Assembly: GCF_963678635.1 (NCBI RefSeq)
Contig: NC_087063.1
Coordinates: 4,192,580-4,256,579, forward strand
Direction of reading: 5' to 3'
Source: Symsagittifera roscoffensis
Taxonomy: Eukaryota; Xenacoelomorpha; Acoela; Convolutidae
Length of the DNA: 64,000 nucleotides
A program made the position numbers and the translations under genes. This document shows positions 17,564-28,419 of this stretch, piece after piece; position 1 is the stretch's first letter, and every line of letters starts with the position of its first letter. A model generated the notes under the pieces. The model searched no databases, was not told the DNA's origin, and saw nothing but the letters and a program-made list of their open reading frames with translations.

Positions 17564-17760
17564 ACTTTCCCACTCGACTGGTCACCTCTTCCAGTCCAGT
17601 CTCCTATTGGTTCAGCTCAAGTGCTCCTGAACCACTTTCCCACTCGGCTGGTCACCTCTTCCAGTCAAGTCTCCTATTGGTTCAGCTCAAGTGCTCCTGA
17701 ACCACTTTCCCACTCGGCTGGTCACCTCTTCCAGTCAAGTCTCCTATTGGTTCAGCTAAG
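17564..17760. repeat. 70-bp tandem repeat, about 2.8 copies
   Basis: ACTTTCCCACTCG starts at 17,564, 17,634 and 17,704, giving a period of exactly 70 bp with few differences between units. Each unit contains CTATTGGTTC (an inverted CCAAT box) and GTGCTCC. It sits in the upstream region of E1 and could act as repeated promoter or enhancer units, as in some LTRs; that role is inferred. Confidence 0.9.
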
Positions 17761-18039
17761 TTCCAAGCTATCTGAAAACCCTTGACAACGCCCCACACTC
17801 GGGCTCTTTATTAAGGTTACTGGGTTAAATTACTAGGTTGATCGAAACGATCGAACTTGTAAAACAGTATGGGTATACTATTTAATTAATATAAAGGTTT
17901 GATCCAACTAATCTGGTGTCAAAGTCACTGTCTTTTTTAGTTTTATGGTTTTTGTTCCTTTTTCTAGTCTTTTTTTTGTTTTTGTTTTGCTTTTTGTCTT
18001 TTTGCTCGTGTTTGTGTCCCCCTAGTTGCCCCCCTTTAC

Positions 18040-18600
18040 TCGGTTAGCTAAGCCTCGTTCGGAGAGCGTACCAGGAAGTTTTCTCGAGTTTTCTTAAAAA
18101 GCTATCACGGTACAACCGGAAGGTTTGCACGTTCCTGTCGAACCGCACCGCCGGTACTCTAGAATGGGCATTCAGCCCGAAGCTGTCTCAAGTGGGTTCG
18201 ACTCCGTAGTCTTGATGCCGTAAACACGCAGGAGCGCCATAAAAACACTATGTAACATTCGTCTACTGCAGTCACACATGAGGCTTAAGAAAAATAGGCC
18301 CTATAACTATTGACTCAAGAGTCAGGGACACTATCTCTAGTGTTTTTCTACCTCAAATCAGTCGGAGCCAATTCGGTTCGTTTGTGACATGAGACTACGA
18401 CCCGTTACAGCTTAAAGGCTACTAATAAAATATCCCCCCACTCTAGAATTAAGAACGTCCTCATACTTAGGTCTCTAGATACCCAAAATACATGAACGCC
18501 GTTAAAAACCGGGTTGGAACAATCCGTTAAGTTATTTTTTATTAGACAGTGGAACTTTGATCCATTTCAGATGGATCAACCTAAAACTCGCCTTACCTCA
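18040..18600 (-). repeat. Candidate 5' LTR remnant of E1
   Basis: The minus strand near 18,229-18,246 contains GTTTTTATGGCGCTCCTG, which also occurs at 28,555-28,573 (plus, upstream of E2) and with changes at 28,072-28,091 (minus, upstream of E3). Similarity also covers the bases upstream of this core (a CCGGAAGG and CGTTCC block and a TTCGGAGAGC block). Position and orientation upstream of three gag copies fit an LTR. The exact ends and primer-binding site were not determined. Confidence 0.45.
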
Positions 18601-19180
18601 ACATAACAATTATAAAACACACTCTAGAAATTTAAATTAGTACTCACATTGTAGCACGCTCAAGAAATGGAAGTACTTCAGTCGGTAATTAACTCGAGAA
18701 TTAAATAATGTAACTAAAATGAGTTTAATGTGTGTCAGTTTTAACAACAAGAACAAGTTTGTACTCTGGACTATAGTTTCTCGTGAACCATTGGGACACT
18801 CAAGCTGTCCACCTTTCCACCGAAGGTTCACTCTAGTCCAGCTTAGAATAATACTCCAGTCAAGTCACAATAATCCAGTTCGTGGGAATACGCTTCTTTC
18901 TGTTTCGAATGGGACAGCTCTACTCTAGATTATTACTGTGACGGAAATTGCGAATAGCAATTTCCTACTGATTTATCCTGCAACTTTCCCGCGATTGTCA
19001 CTCGATTGTTCTGACTTCTCTTTTTTGACTTTCAGTTATCGCGAGAAAATCGTGCATGACAGGCTCCATTCGAATTTTTGAAAAATTAAATTTCACCCCA
19101 AAATTAAGTGTTTTTTGCTTCTCTCAAGGTCAAACTTCCAAATATGACCGACTGGCACATACTCCCCGGACTCGAGATCG
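18601..19180. other. Intergenic DNA, nothing recognised
   Basis: AT-rich sequence between the E1 LTR-like block and the Penelope-like relic. Short open frames here lack features. Confidence 0.4.
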
Positions 19181-19690
19181 ATGTCCTCATTGCGTGCTGT
19201 CGTCTGCCAGTGAGTCCCAGAAAATCAAGTGTTGCTCAAGGTACAGTGCCAGTGGTCATTTACAGAAGTTCGCAGCAGACTTAAGTTTATCTACACCTGT
19301 GATTAAAGCAGCGATTCACCACCATTCTTGATTATTCATTGATGGGGGAATCAATGAGCCATTAGCAAAAAAAAGTGTGTGATATCACCAATGCGCAGAT
19401 AATTTTCTAGACGCGGAAATTGAACATTTGTAAGTCCTCTTTAAAATCCTTTTTTCTAAAGAACTGAAATCAAAAGTGGTGTACAGACTTGAATATCCTG
19501 GCTGCATATCCTTCAATGTTGGCCAGACGAACCGACATCTCACCTCAAGGGTTGAGGCAAACCGAAAAGAGGATACACCAGTTGGACAGCATATAAGGCA
19601 GTGTGGTAGTGATAGTGGTAACCCGGAGTTTAATTGGTAGATAATCGACCAGCAGCATAAAGGCACTCACATTAGATGTGCTGCACAAAG
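19180..19690 (+). pseudogene. Penelope-like element relic with GIY-YIG endonuclease fragment
   Basis: From about 19,458 to 19,640 a plus frame reads KSKVVYRLEYPGC, FNVGQTNRHLTSRV and a later VGQHIRQCG, ending in TAG. This matches the GIY-YIG nuclease at the C-terminus of Penelope-like retroelements, where VVY and YVGxT blocks are followed by an R-rich helix. The second motif has Asn in place of Tyr and the fragment is short, so it is a relic. Bases 19,194-19,527 recur in inverted, permuted form at 21,396-21,723. No RT was found with it. Confidence 0.65.
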
Positions 19691-20130
19691 GGAATCGATC
19701 TATGTCGATATTTTTTTATCGATATATCGATGTTCGATACAAAGAATGATAATTTTGAAATGCAATTTTTGATGTAAATATCAATATTGATATTTTGGAC
19801 AAGGTAATAACGAACTTTTCAAAATAATAACAAATATTTCGATATTTTTGATATTGTTGATACTTTTGTGTTTTAATCTTCGACTTTGGAAAACGAAAAA
19901 TTTGCATTTTTTTAACGAAGTTATAATATAGTATTTTGGAATGAATGCATGTTTCCGTGTCGGTGGCAATCAAAACTCCTTCAATAAAAACCGTTATCCG
20001 ATATTTCAAGTCAAATATCGAAGAATATCGATATGCGTTATCCGATATTTCAAGTCAAATATCGAAGAATATCGATATATCGATACTGTCATTATTTCAA
20101 TATTCGATTTTAACCTACTCCGATATGTCG
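19690..20130. repeat. TATCGAT-rich region with 44-bp duplication
   Basis: Dense TATCGAT and CGATAT words, many self-complementary. A 44-bp unit beginning CGTTATCCGATATTTCAAG is present twice in tandem (19,992 and 20,036). No gene was recognised. Confidence 0.7.
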
Positions 20131-20409
20131 AATTTCGAATTCCCTGGCTAGAATTTAGGAAAGAGAGACCGGCAATTAGCACTGCGCGACGAGTTTAGAT
20201 GTAGAGAGCTGACACTAAGGCTATAGTTCCAGAATCGAAAAATTTAAGCTAAAACAAAAAGTTCTCAGAAATTTGTGGCTAAATTAATAAAACGGTTGCA
20301 TAATAGTTGTTTCATGATTTTAGTAAAAAATTGTGAAGTTGTGATTGGTTAAATTCTTTAAGTTTTGAAATATTGACGTGTATGACACTTTTTATGATCT
20401 TTGATCATT

Positions 20410-20560
20410 CTGAACAGATTTGTAACATTCGCCCGGAAGATACATATCGACGGAAGACAAAACTAAGTCTTAAGACGACTGGCTAACGTCTAAACAGAGC
20501 TTTGCATGCTTTTCACCGTCTCTACCAAGCCAGTACTTTTCGGTGGTCTTTCTAACATCG
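20410..20560 (-). repeat. LTR-like fragment related to the E1/E2 LTRs
   Basis: GTAACATTCG, CCGGAAG, GGCTAACGTCTAAACA, GCATGCTTTTC and CGTCTCTACCAA follow one another as in the reverse complement of 28,420-28,550 upstream of E2. No element body is attached in the expected place, so it may be a solo LTR or debris. Boundaries are approximate. Confidence 0.45.
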
Positions 20561-21395
20561 GGTCGACAAAAACGTTACTGCTTTCGGCTTCGGTCAAAAC
20601 ACTCAAATTAACTAGATTACATGCAGAAACAGTGAGCTCATGGCTGGGTCTCAGTATCCCCAGACCACGAGGTCACTCCTAAAAACAGGGCTACTACTTA
20701 TTATATTACTATTGTTTTTGTTCAGTAGATAAAAATCATCATCTCCATCGAAGATGGATCAACCCTTTCCCCCAACTCCTAGCTTCTCATCCTTATCAAA
20801 ATGAATCTAGATGTTAATTAAATTCAAATCAGGACATGACAAGAAGCTAAAAGTCTATATAACAGGCTAAAAGTTTCAGTCCCGAAACCCTTCCGGATTC
20901 TTGAATCCACTGAATCAAGCTCGCTAATCTTGACTTCCTCTTAATCCGGAAGGCTGTCCTCCACCCTTCACCGTTGTCTGCAACGGCCCTGCAACTATTG
21001 TAGCGACACAATAGTTGCAACTCGGAGTGTTCTCTGTTACTCTGTAACTCGTTGTCGTTTTCCAATCTCTATTTCGTAGTTGTTGTTAGCGCAGCTAATG
21101 TTGTTCTGTTTTTCTTTCTTGTTTGAGTCTTGAGAGGGAAGGGGGGCTTGAGTGTGGATCCGGGTGAAACCTGGGTTCACAGAAAAAGAAATTTTAACGA
21201 ATCAAATATTGTTATTAATATACTATATTTACTATATAAATCAAAATGCTGCATGACAATTTCCTGATTGAATGGGACAAAAGAAGTTTTAAATGATTGG
21301 CTTAAAAAGCAAGAATTCAAGGGTGCAGGTGTGTGCAGATTTTGATTGCTGTTTAGCGATAGTGTGAAAATTTTACATGGCCGTGAATTTTGGGT
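20561..21395. other. Intergenic DNA, no gene recognised
   Basis: Mixed AT-rich sequence. Two short blocks resemble the LTR family (AATCCGGAAGGCT and CCACCCTTCAC near 20,940-20,975), suggesting more LTR debris. No coding region was supported. Confidence 0.35.
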
Positions 21396-21723
21396 TGTAG
21401 ATAAACTTAAGTCTGCTGCGAACTTCTGTAAATGACCACTGGCACTGTACCTTGAGCAACACTTGATTTTCTGGGACTCACTGGCAGACGACAGCACGCA
21501 ACATTGAAGGATATGCAGCCAGGATATTCAAGTCTGTACACCACTTTTGATTTCAGTTCTTTAGAAAAAAGGATTTTAAAGAGGACTTACAAATGTTCAA
21601 TTTCCGCGTCTAGAAAATTATCTGCGCATTGGTGATATCACACACTTTTTTTTGCTAATGGCTCATTGATTCCCCCATCAATGAATAATCAAGAATGGTG
21701 GTGAATCGCTGCTTTAATCACAG
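21396..21723 (-). repeat. Inverted, permuted partner of the Penelope-like relic
   Basis: On the minus strand this segment carries the blocks of 19,194-19,527 with high identity but in swapped order. The block ending CTTCAATGTTG comes first and joins directly to the block beginning CGTGCTGTCGTCTGCC. Penelope-like elements often have partial tandem units (pseudo-LTRs), and a unit cut at a different point would look like this. It abuts the truncated end of E3. Confidence 0.75.
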
Positions 21724-21729
21724 GGCTTC

Positions 21730-22320
21730 TTTTTCTGAGCCGACTTCTTATTGTTTTTGCCCTCCCCGATTTTTTATCAAGGGCTGCGATGCAACCCGCG
21801 ACGACTAATTTTCCGGATATTGGCTATCCAACCACTGTTTACGGTTGATTTCCATCGCTTTATCAAATTTTTCCTATGTGACCGTACTGCGGAAAACCCG
21901 GTGAACAGTTCATTCGATCATACTTCTCTTGTACTGAAATGGGGGGAAACTTCTGAGATTTAGTATGGTATTCTGCGTAGCTATCAAGGTGAACCGGGGT
22001 GGTTTCAGACGGTTCACCCAATTTTTTCACTACTTGATTACCCGTAGCAGATTACCTTTCTACCGAAAGAGGGCACATTATCTTGCTGCCCTCTTTCGTC
22101 ATTCCAAAGGTTTTTCCCGAGAGGACCTTAACTTCAAAGGTCCGCCCTTAGATATCTCCTTTTTTCTGTTCTATGGGTCTTCTTCAAGGTGTCCAATTTT
22201 CCGCGCAATTCTGATTTTTTGCAGTTCAGACCTCAGGCCTTGTTCAACATCTTTCGTAACTACTCTTGTTGAACCTTTTGTAATACAGTCCGAGACGCTA
22301 GGCCATAATCCACCTTAAGC
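21730..22320 (-). pseudogene. E3 pol fragment, region before the protease
   Basis: In minus frames, GKTFGM and LGEPSETTPVHLDSYA match in order the E1 segment with GKPFGI and LSEPSDQTIRHIDVYA (residues about 165-206 of its pol frame). Several stops interrupt it. It ends at the junction with the inverted Penelope-like block. Confidence 0.6.
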
Positions 22321-22424
22321 GTGTTAGCTGAGACGGCCGCCAGATTTGAGGCAATCGCGTCGTCTGGCACTGTCTTCACCTTCTTGGTTGTGAAGGTGAC
22401 CTGAGACGCTTCTTTCTTTCGCGA

Positions 22425-22739
22425 TTAAGCTTCGTTCATTAGGCGTGCTCGACTGGCCTCCACTGTCGTGGCGAGAGTGCTTCCGTCTGCTACTGCATTC
22501 CAAAACTGAGTGCAATCTGACTTAAATTGCCCTTGAAGATTGCAAAAGAAACATCTCGGTCCTTTTTTCGTTATTAGCCTTCTCACAAATTCCTCATTAT
22601 CCTCGTCCATCGCGTCCACATTGTCAAGTAAAGACCAATTACTTGCAGGCTTTGTTTGAAAATTGAAAACGCTGACACGTGAAGGTCCATTGAACCACAA
22701 TTGCGCTTGACTCCCTCTTGTCCATATCATCCCGAGCAC
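22425..22739 (-). pseudogene. E3 Gag fragment with degenerate zinc knuckle
   Basis: Contains CFFCNLQGQFKSDC, which aligns with the second E1 knuckle but has Gln where the zinc-binding His should be, followed by TQFWNAVAD as in E1 (LLFWEAVKD). The reading passes straight from knuckle to the pol spacer in one frame, which supports an ancestral single gag-pol frame. Broken upstream and downstream. Confidence 0.7.
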
Positions 22740-22799
22740 AAGCCTATATCAACCGGGACCCGTGCCGGTGTTCATAACTCTATAGTTGCCGTATTTGCT

Positions 22800-23078
22800 T
22801 TAGCGATTCTGAGCTCTCGTTTTTGTGAGCAGATTTCCGTTCAATTTCATGCACAAGTCGTCAGCGACAGGCACACAGTCTGTCGACCAGGTAAAATGTG
22901 TGATCAACATGGGCTTCAGTTCATATTTCCTTACCCCGTCCATGAACTTCGAGGCTGTGGCCAAGTTGTTTTCTGAGATTCTTTCATCAGGGTTACTCCT
23001 CCGTCTCAGAAAGTTGAGGTCATCCAAAAACTTGTCAATGAACTCGTCATGCATTTGGCGCCTCTTTTCAAACTTCAC
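22800..23078 (-). pseudogene. E3 Gag capsid fragment
   Basis: MKFEKRRQMHDEFIDKFLDD, LNFLRRRSNPDE and ATASKFMDGVRK align in order with the E1 Gag capsid region. A stop at the start and a frame change at the end mark it as decayed. Confidence 0.75.
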
Positions 23079-23240
23079 AATCGACTAATGCCCCTGCAAA
23101 ACTGAGCCAAAACGATTCAGCAAAATATCGAAGATCTTTTGATCACTGTCACGTTCGTTTGCTCTTTTTGCCATGATGCAATTCAGGGACGTACCCTCTC
23201 GATTGCTCATCAATGCACTAAATTCTTGCTTTTCGAGAGG

Positions 23241-25192
23241 TTTTCTTCCTCAAAGTTCAATTTCATCACCTCTATCCAGGTGTCAATGCAGACATCTGAC
23301 TCATCTATTTACGATTTCTGCTTATTGAATGTTCTTCAAGATCTGTTTCCTCTCTCAGTAGATTCGAGATTTTAGTGATGAACGTCTCAAGGGACTCATT
23401 AAGCGGCTCAACCATTGACGCATACATCATAGTGTCATGTTAGACGGTTGTCAATTCTGGAACCGATCTGACCTAGGGGATCGTGGGTAAACCTAAAGGA
23501 TGAGGCGGGACTGGATCCCTCCCATCTGACCTGGCTGACTCTACCTTTGCTTAGAGTCAAAACAATTTCTCGATCTCGGGGAAGCTTCTGTATGTCTGGA
23601 GGCTCAAAACCATCAGTTGGCTGGCTTGATTTCTCCCTCTGATCTGAGCGACTTTCTTGGTTGTTGCCACTTAAAAGCTCAGCAAGCTTCTGCATCACAA
23701 GATCAGCCCTAGCGTCCAATCTATTCGCCTAGTTAATCAATTGAGCATAAATGCTGTCATGATCTTTCAGTAATCGCTCGATCTCTCATGTCATTCTGCG
23801 GTCTCTTTCTTCAGGTTTCTTAGTGGCTGGAGCTAAACTCTCCACAAGGCACTGATCGGTGTTCTGAACCAGCTGAGCCTGGTCAGATTTGGCCTTTGAT
23901 TTCGTATCTGCCAGCTCGTCTTTTAGCCTTTCATGGCGCTGTTGAGCCCTCCCTTCTACTCGGTCGATTCTTTTCGTCACTTCATGCCGCAATTCTTCAA
24001 GACCTCACATCACATCGGCAAATATGCATCTCATATAATTGGCCGAGCCGAACTACGGGTCAAACCTAGGGACGACAACGTCGATTGAGGTTGCAGCCAA
24101 ATGCTCCCTGATGCACCACCCTCTGCGCACCCATCGACAACATTATTTTATCAAAAGTCGAGTACGTTCCCATTGTTATTCCATCCGACACCTGTCGTGT
24201 TGGTGAAGTTGACATCGCTTTCATCCTCTTCTCCTGCTTTGGGCTGGGATCCATTTCGTGTCCGAGTACCTTGGTCCCAGATGGGCAAAACTAGATGGCA
24301 ATCCACTAGCTTGGATTGATGTCATGCGTTCGTCATACAACGTCTTATAATTCTTTTTTGTTCTCGAACTTGATTTTTCTTATCTGAGACTTATACTCGA
24401 CATCATCGCGTTCTCACTTTGTTTGACCTGAATGAATTGTTCCTTTCTCCGACTATCGCTCCTGGTCTCCTACCTGGACGTGACCTTTGATAACTGTTCT
24501 TCTCCTGCGTTACCCTCGGAACGCTCCGAGGTCCTCCCAGATCCTTCAATTCTATTCCGCTCGGAGTCGTCGCCTGATCCTTCAAAATCGCCAAGGTCGT
24601 GGTGGTCGGGTTGGATTAACGTTTGTTCCCCTTCCTATATCGGATCAGGTTGGGTTACGTTCACAGCCCCGGCCTCGGCGTTTTGCCTTTCCTTGCCATC
24701 TAGATTCTTTTCACTTCCTAGTTTCATTCTTTTCACTAAAAGATCACTGCGATTTTCACTCGTTGCCTCACTGACAAGAAATCCAGAGGTACTGCTCACC
24801 GAGGGTTGGCTATGCCAAGGCTCAAACATCCGCGTACTTCCCGTGCTAAGCTAAGGAATCAATCACTTTTCGAAGCGAGTCGTTTCGATCCAAGTTCTGT
24901 GATAAATGATGTTACGGAAAATTTTCGCACGACAGTGCTCAAGTCCAAAAATAATCATAACAATCATATTAATAAACTTATGCGCGTTGATAATCATTTT
25001 TTTCAAAATGTTTTTTTAACTCTTAGAAACACTATGAACGATTCAAGTATGATTAAAAACTGGGTATGCCCAGTTTTGAGATAATTTTGTTGCCGCTCAA
25101 AATCCTAATTAATGAGAGTCTCGCAAAAGTTTGCAAGATACAATAACCACCACACACGAGACACAATCAACAATAAGAAACCAACACACCCT
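23241..25192. repeat. 1.95-kb near-identical direct repeat, copy A
   Basis: From TTTTCTTCCTCAAAG near 23,240 to AATCAACAATAAGAAA near 25,180 the sequence matches 31,048-32,996 with only scattered differences (about 97-98% by eye). It consists of E3 gag N-terminal coding and its leader on the minus strand. Shared frameshifts and stops show it was already decayed when duplicated. Confidence 0.95.
23435..24829 (-). pseudogene. E3 Gag N-terminal fragments
   Basis: Successive short minus frames (23,435-23,719; 23,786-23,992; 24,066-24,254; 24,403-24,594; 24,635-24,829) read as a charged, coiled-coil-like and Ser/Pro-rich Gag N-terminus with many frame changes. The same fragments recur almost unchanged at 31.2-32.6 kb. 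Confidence 0.55.
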
Positions 25193-26670
25193 TTAGGTGA
25201 CAGCGATGTCTCGTATCAATATCAAATTAACGCTGTAGATCTGTCAGATCACTGCCGTGTGCAAAATCAAGCAACTCATTGTACGATAGCAGTGATAAAT
25301 TTAATTAGGACAAAGTAAAAATTAGGTAAAAAGACATCTGTCAATTGAAACACTCCAGTTGAACAAAGTCCAGGACACTGTTGTTTCAAGTGAGTGTATT
25401 TTTGCTACTGCACTTACCGAGGTATTCTTCTGTGTGACCTTTCATCGAAAATATTTAAGTTTAAAGCCAAGCAAAAGCTCTCCAGATCCAAGTGCATGAG
25501 AGTAGGGAACAGTTTTCTCTTCTCAATTTAGTCTCTCGAACTCAATACACTCACCGGGGTCTTTTCTATTTGTTTCCGGAGTACCCGAGCCTTCCTACTA
25601 AGTGGCTCAAGGTAACCAGTTAACCAAATTAATTATCAAAAAAATTGTTGTTCGGGTACTTTTGATGAACCCGATCTAGAATCCAAAGTTGTTCGCGATT
25701 CTCCGAATCAACTAGTCTACTTACTCCGAATCCACACACCCCACAGGTATTCGACCTTTTACTTCAATTTTGAAAAGGGTGCTTGATGTATCTAAATCAC
25801 CTCGGAGGGTCCCTTTGGATTTCACTAAGAAGGCTTCCTAAGGGGCTTCTGAGGGTTCCTTCAGAGGTTACTTAAGGCTCTTAAGTTACATCGGAGGGTT
25901 CTCCAAAAACTCCTTTTTTTTCCAGTTTTTTTGCCTTTTAGCGGTATCCGGCTAATGTCAAACTGAATTTCAATATGCTACATTTACTCTGGTGGGTTGC
26001 TTGAACTATTCCAGAGGGTTTCGCAAAAATCTTTCATTAAGGAGGTTTATTAGGGGGCTTAACTGACTCCGGAGGGTTATTTCGGAGTGTTCCACAAAAA
26101 CGACAAAATCAAGTTTTGCCGCGGAAAAGTCTCCGACTGTAGTTTAACTTACTTAAAACAATGTTAGTGGAACCGGTCAACTTACCTTATAGAATAAAAT
26201 TGGAGTCGTATAAACATTTCTTCCGCTCGGACCCACCAAACTGACAAAATCTTTAAAAAAGTTTCTTTAGATACTGTCAACCTAGCAGGTCAAAAAAAGT
26301 GAGCAAAAACTTCGATTTACATTACCAAGTTTAACCCGATCGATCTCATAGTCTTTTAGAAATCAATAAAAAACTGGATCAACAAATAAAAAAATTTTTT
26401 CGCCTGGAAATCTGATTATCACATTCCATTTTCGAAACTAGAAGCCAATCACGTTTTATGTGGCCTTTACACTTTTGCTTATCGATAGAGAATTTTACCT
26501 TCCTTTCTACAAAATTATAACTGAACTTAAATTGAAATCAAAAGTCAAACCTTGAAAAAACAAAAAGAGAAAAAGTAATCGAGACCTATCTATGAGTATG
26601 AACTAGGTTCATCCACTCTTAGTTATCAATAAACCACTAAATTATCTAATTTGAAAAACCAGAAATTAAC
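25193..26670. repeat. Non-coding DNA with degenerate GGAGGGTT repeats
   Basis: No gene supported. Between about 25,795 and 26,100 the words GGAGGGTT, GAGGGTTCCTT and GGTTATTTCGGAG recur irregularly at intervals of about 30-60 bp, a degenerate tandem array. It may be part of the E3 leader. Confidence 0.4.
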
Positions 26671-26678
26671 CTACTGAC

Positions 26679-26756
26679 CTCGTGCCGGCTTTCTTCGGAT
26701 CGTTAATATCCCCGTTTGCGTTCTGATCATCATCTTGCAAATCAGCCATAAATAAC
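26679..26756 (-). CDS. Possible first coding exon of a host gene
   Basis: On the minus strand TTATAATTGCAG (an acceptor-like site) is followed after 7 bases by ATG (26,749-26,747), 23 open codons of a hydrophilic Asp/Asn-rich start (MADLQDDDQNANGD) and a donor-like AG|GTCAGT at 26,679/26,678. The layout fits a short initiator exon. I could not find the next exon, so the gene may be interrupted or the exon spurious. Confidence 0.3.
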
Positions 26757-27388
26757 CTGCAATTATAAAGTCAACAGAGATTCAACAATAGAAGACTTCA
26801 GTGGAGGCAACAAGATTAATAATCTTGAATGAACAATTTCATTAGTGCACTTTGTGCTGATTGGTTGCCGAAGAAGTAAATAAAGTACTGCAGAAACATT
26901 CTTCCAATTTAATTGACAAGAGTAGGGGCGGATTTAACAGTCGGATTTGGACCCTCCAATTCCTTCCTTTTCCTATGTTTAAGTATGTATCTCTATACAC
27001 GGAGCTACTCAAAGTATAGCTGAGCTCTTTTTGCTAGAAACCTCCTAGTGCAAAGTTTTTTGATTGCTCTGCTACTAAAAACTCAAATTTCAATACTCAA
27101 AACATATTGACGAAATTAAAAAAAAAACATGGAAAAATTGATCGAAAAAATTTGGTTTGCCAACTTATCTTGAGTCAGTTTCCACGCAGTGTCTTTTTTA
27201 GGAGGGTTGAACTGCGAAGTAGCTCACTGCACTGAAACCTTCTCCTGTTCGGGACGGTTCGTATAATCGAAAAACTTGAGGTTAACTGTTTGGACGACAA
27301 TTGGTAATTTTCGACAAAATTAGGATAATTTCGTGTCTAAAATGGGAGATAGATAAATATAATAAGGGTTGTAAGCTACATGTGGTCA
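26757..27388. other. Intergenic DNA, nothing recognised
   Basis: AT-rich sequence with A- and T-runs; no supported gene or repeat. Confidence 0.4.
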
Positions 27389-27685
27389 TTATTTAATTTC
27401 ATTACACCCTCTTGTACACCAAAACCTCCGAAAAAGGACCCGTAACACGGAAGTTTGCAATCGATAGGGGGTACAATCGGACCCCTTCAATTGTGTCCCC
27501 CAACAACTATTTTTAATTAAATAATACCAGAACGATAGTAAAATTGTGTTAAAGATACCATCAGTCGCTGTGGATGTTGTCTGTGTTGACCCCTGCTGTG
27601 TCCGGAACACGTCTGTCAGCTTGTCACTCAACCCTCCTGTCACCGCAAAAACTATCATTAACGTGCATAAATACTCAAACAACAC
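27389..27685 (-). CDS. Small ORF with signal-peptide-like start, doubtful
   Basis: A 98-codon frame begins MLFEYLCTLMIVFAVTGG, a hydrophobic start like a secretory signal peptide, followed by a Thr/Ser-rich stretch and then a Cys-containing basic tail. No family was recognised and no neighbour supports it. It could be a chance frame inside the E3 leader. Confidence 0.2.
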   Translation of the reverse strand: MLFEYLCTLMIVFAVTGGLSDKLTDVFRTQQGSTQTTSTATDGIFNTILLSFWYYLIKNSCWGTQLKGSDCTPYRLQTSVLRVLFRRFWCTRGCNEIK

Positions 27686-27999
27686 ACAAGGACGAGTACC
27701 TAACTAACAACCAATACAATTGATCGAACCACATCACGTCCGAAAAAAATAAACTGTCGTTTTATGTTTGATACTGTTTTTGGTCTTTTTTTTTGAGTTT
27801 TTTTCTTCGGTTTTATGCTTTCTCTTCAAATGTTTTTGGTCCCAGAGCCTTGGGATATTTGGGCTCATGACTTCCCACCTAACCCTTCGACCCCCAAATT
27901 TTTGGTCTTAACTAGGTTAAAAAGCTAAATTGTACTACTCGGAGGGTCCGAACCTTCCGTCCAAAACAAAACAGGACAATAAGGCGTCTGACATGGGAT

Positions 28000-28115
28000 T
28001 ACGCTTGGAGCGGAGGGTGTGTCACTGAAACGTTTGGTGATCGTGATGGTCTTCTGTCTCAAACAGGCCCATCCAGGAGCGACATAAACACGTCTATATA
28101 ACATTCACCCAGAGA
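28000..28115 (-). repeat. LTR-like core upstream of E3
   Basis: On the minus strand GTTATATAGACGTGTTTATG followed by TCGCTCCTGG resembles the E1 and E2 cores and includes a TATA-like word. It lies upstream of the E3 gag in the right orientation and about 450 bp from the oppositely oriented E2 LTR block. Confidence 0.4.
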
Positions 28116-28419
28116 TAACACTGTGACGGAGCGTAGGAAAATTCCCTAATGATGAATACCTGAATTCTCTTCGTTTTTAAGCGTCTTGACTTGGCCAACT
28201 GTTTCTCTGTTGTGTTGAAAGGCTTACTTTATAAAACAATTTTAAGGCCATCAGCCAAATGGTTTCGGATCCTTAGACAACGTGAATACTTTGCAGCCCT
28301 GTTTTCCGTTTAATTTTGATAATAATGCCTTCAGCGTTGTTTTTGGCGTGCGTCAGAAGGTTCGACTGTGCTATCCGTTGAAATCGCACAAATGTAGATA
28401 CTTCGTCGACTCGATGTTA

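Larger units (their letters stand above)
1..18300 (-). mobile_element. E1: giant Ty3/gypsy-like LTR retrotransposon with accessory genes (left end outside window)
   Basis: Minus-strand order from high to low coordinates: LTR-like core near 18.2 kb, repeat-rich leader, gag, protease, RT, RNase H, integrase, acidic segment, macro domain, coiled-coil protein, tandem SGNH protein and a terminal ORF open at base 1. RT before integrase is the Ty3/gypsy order. The coding part is visibly more GC-rich than the flanks. No 3' LTR lies in the window, so the element exceeds about 18 kb. Gag-pol carries several frame breaks and one in-frame stop, so this copy looks defective for autonomous movement, while the accessory ORFs are open. 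The upper boundary is approximate because the LTR edge is not sharply defined. Confidence 0.85.
21724..28115 (-). mobile_element. E3: decayed Ty3/gypsy relic of the E1 family (gag and protease region)
   Basis: Minus-strand fragments correspond in order to E1 gag and the start of pol. An LTR-like core lies at about 28,000-28,115, a gag leader at 25.1-24.8 kb, capsid and knuckle fragments at 24.8-22.4 kb, and pre-protease coding at 22.3-21.73 kb. The copy is cut at 21,723 by the Penelope-like block, so RT, integrase and accessory genes are missing. Frames are heavily interrupted. Confidence 0.65.

Noticed and set aside
18190-18206. Perfect tRNA B-box-like word GGTTCGACTCC
   Set aside because: No cloverleaf or A-box at the right distance, and it lies in the LTR-like block; the E2 counterpart lacks it.
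24806-25084. 92-codon plus-strand ORF present in both 1.95-kb copies
   Set aside because: Its conservation only reflects the recent duplication, and it is antisense to the E3 gag leader.
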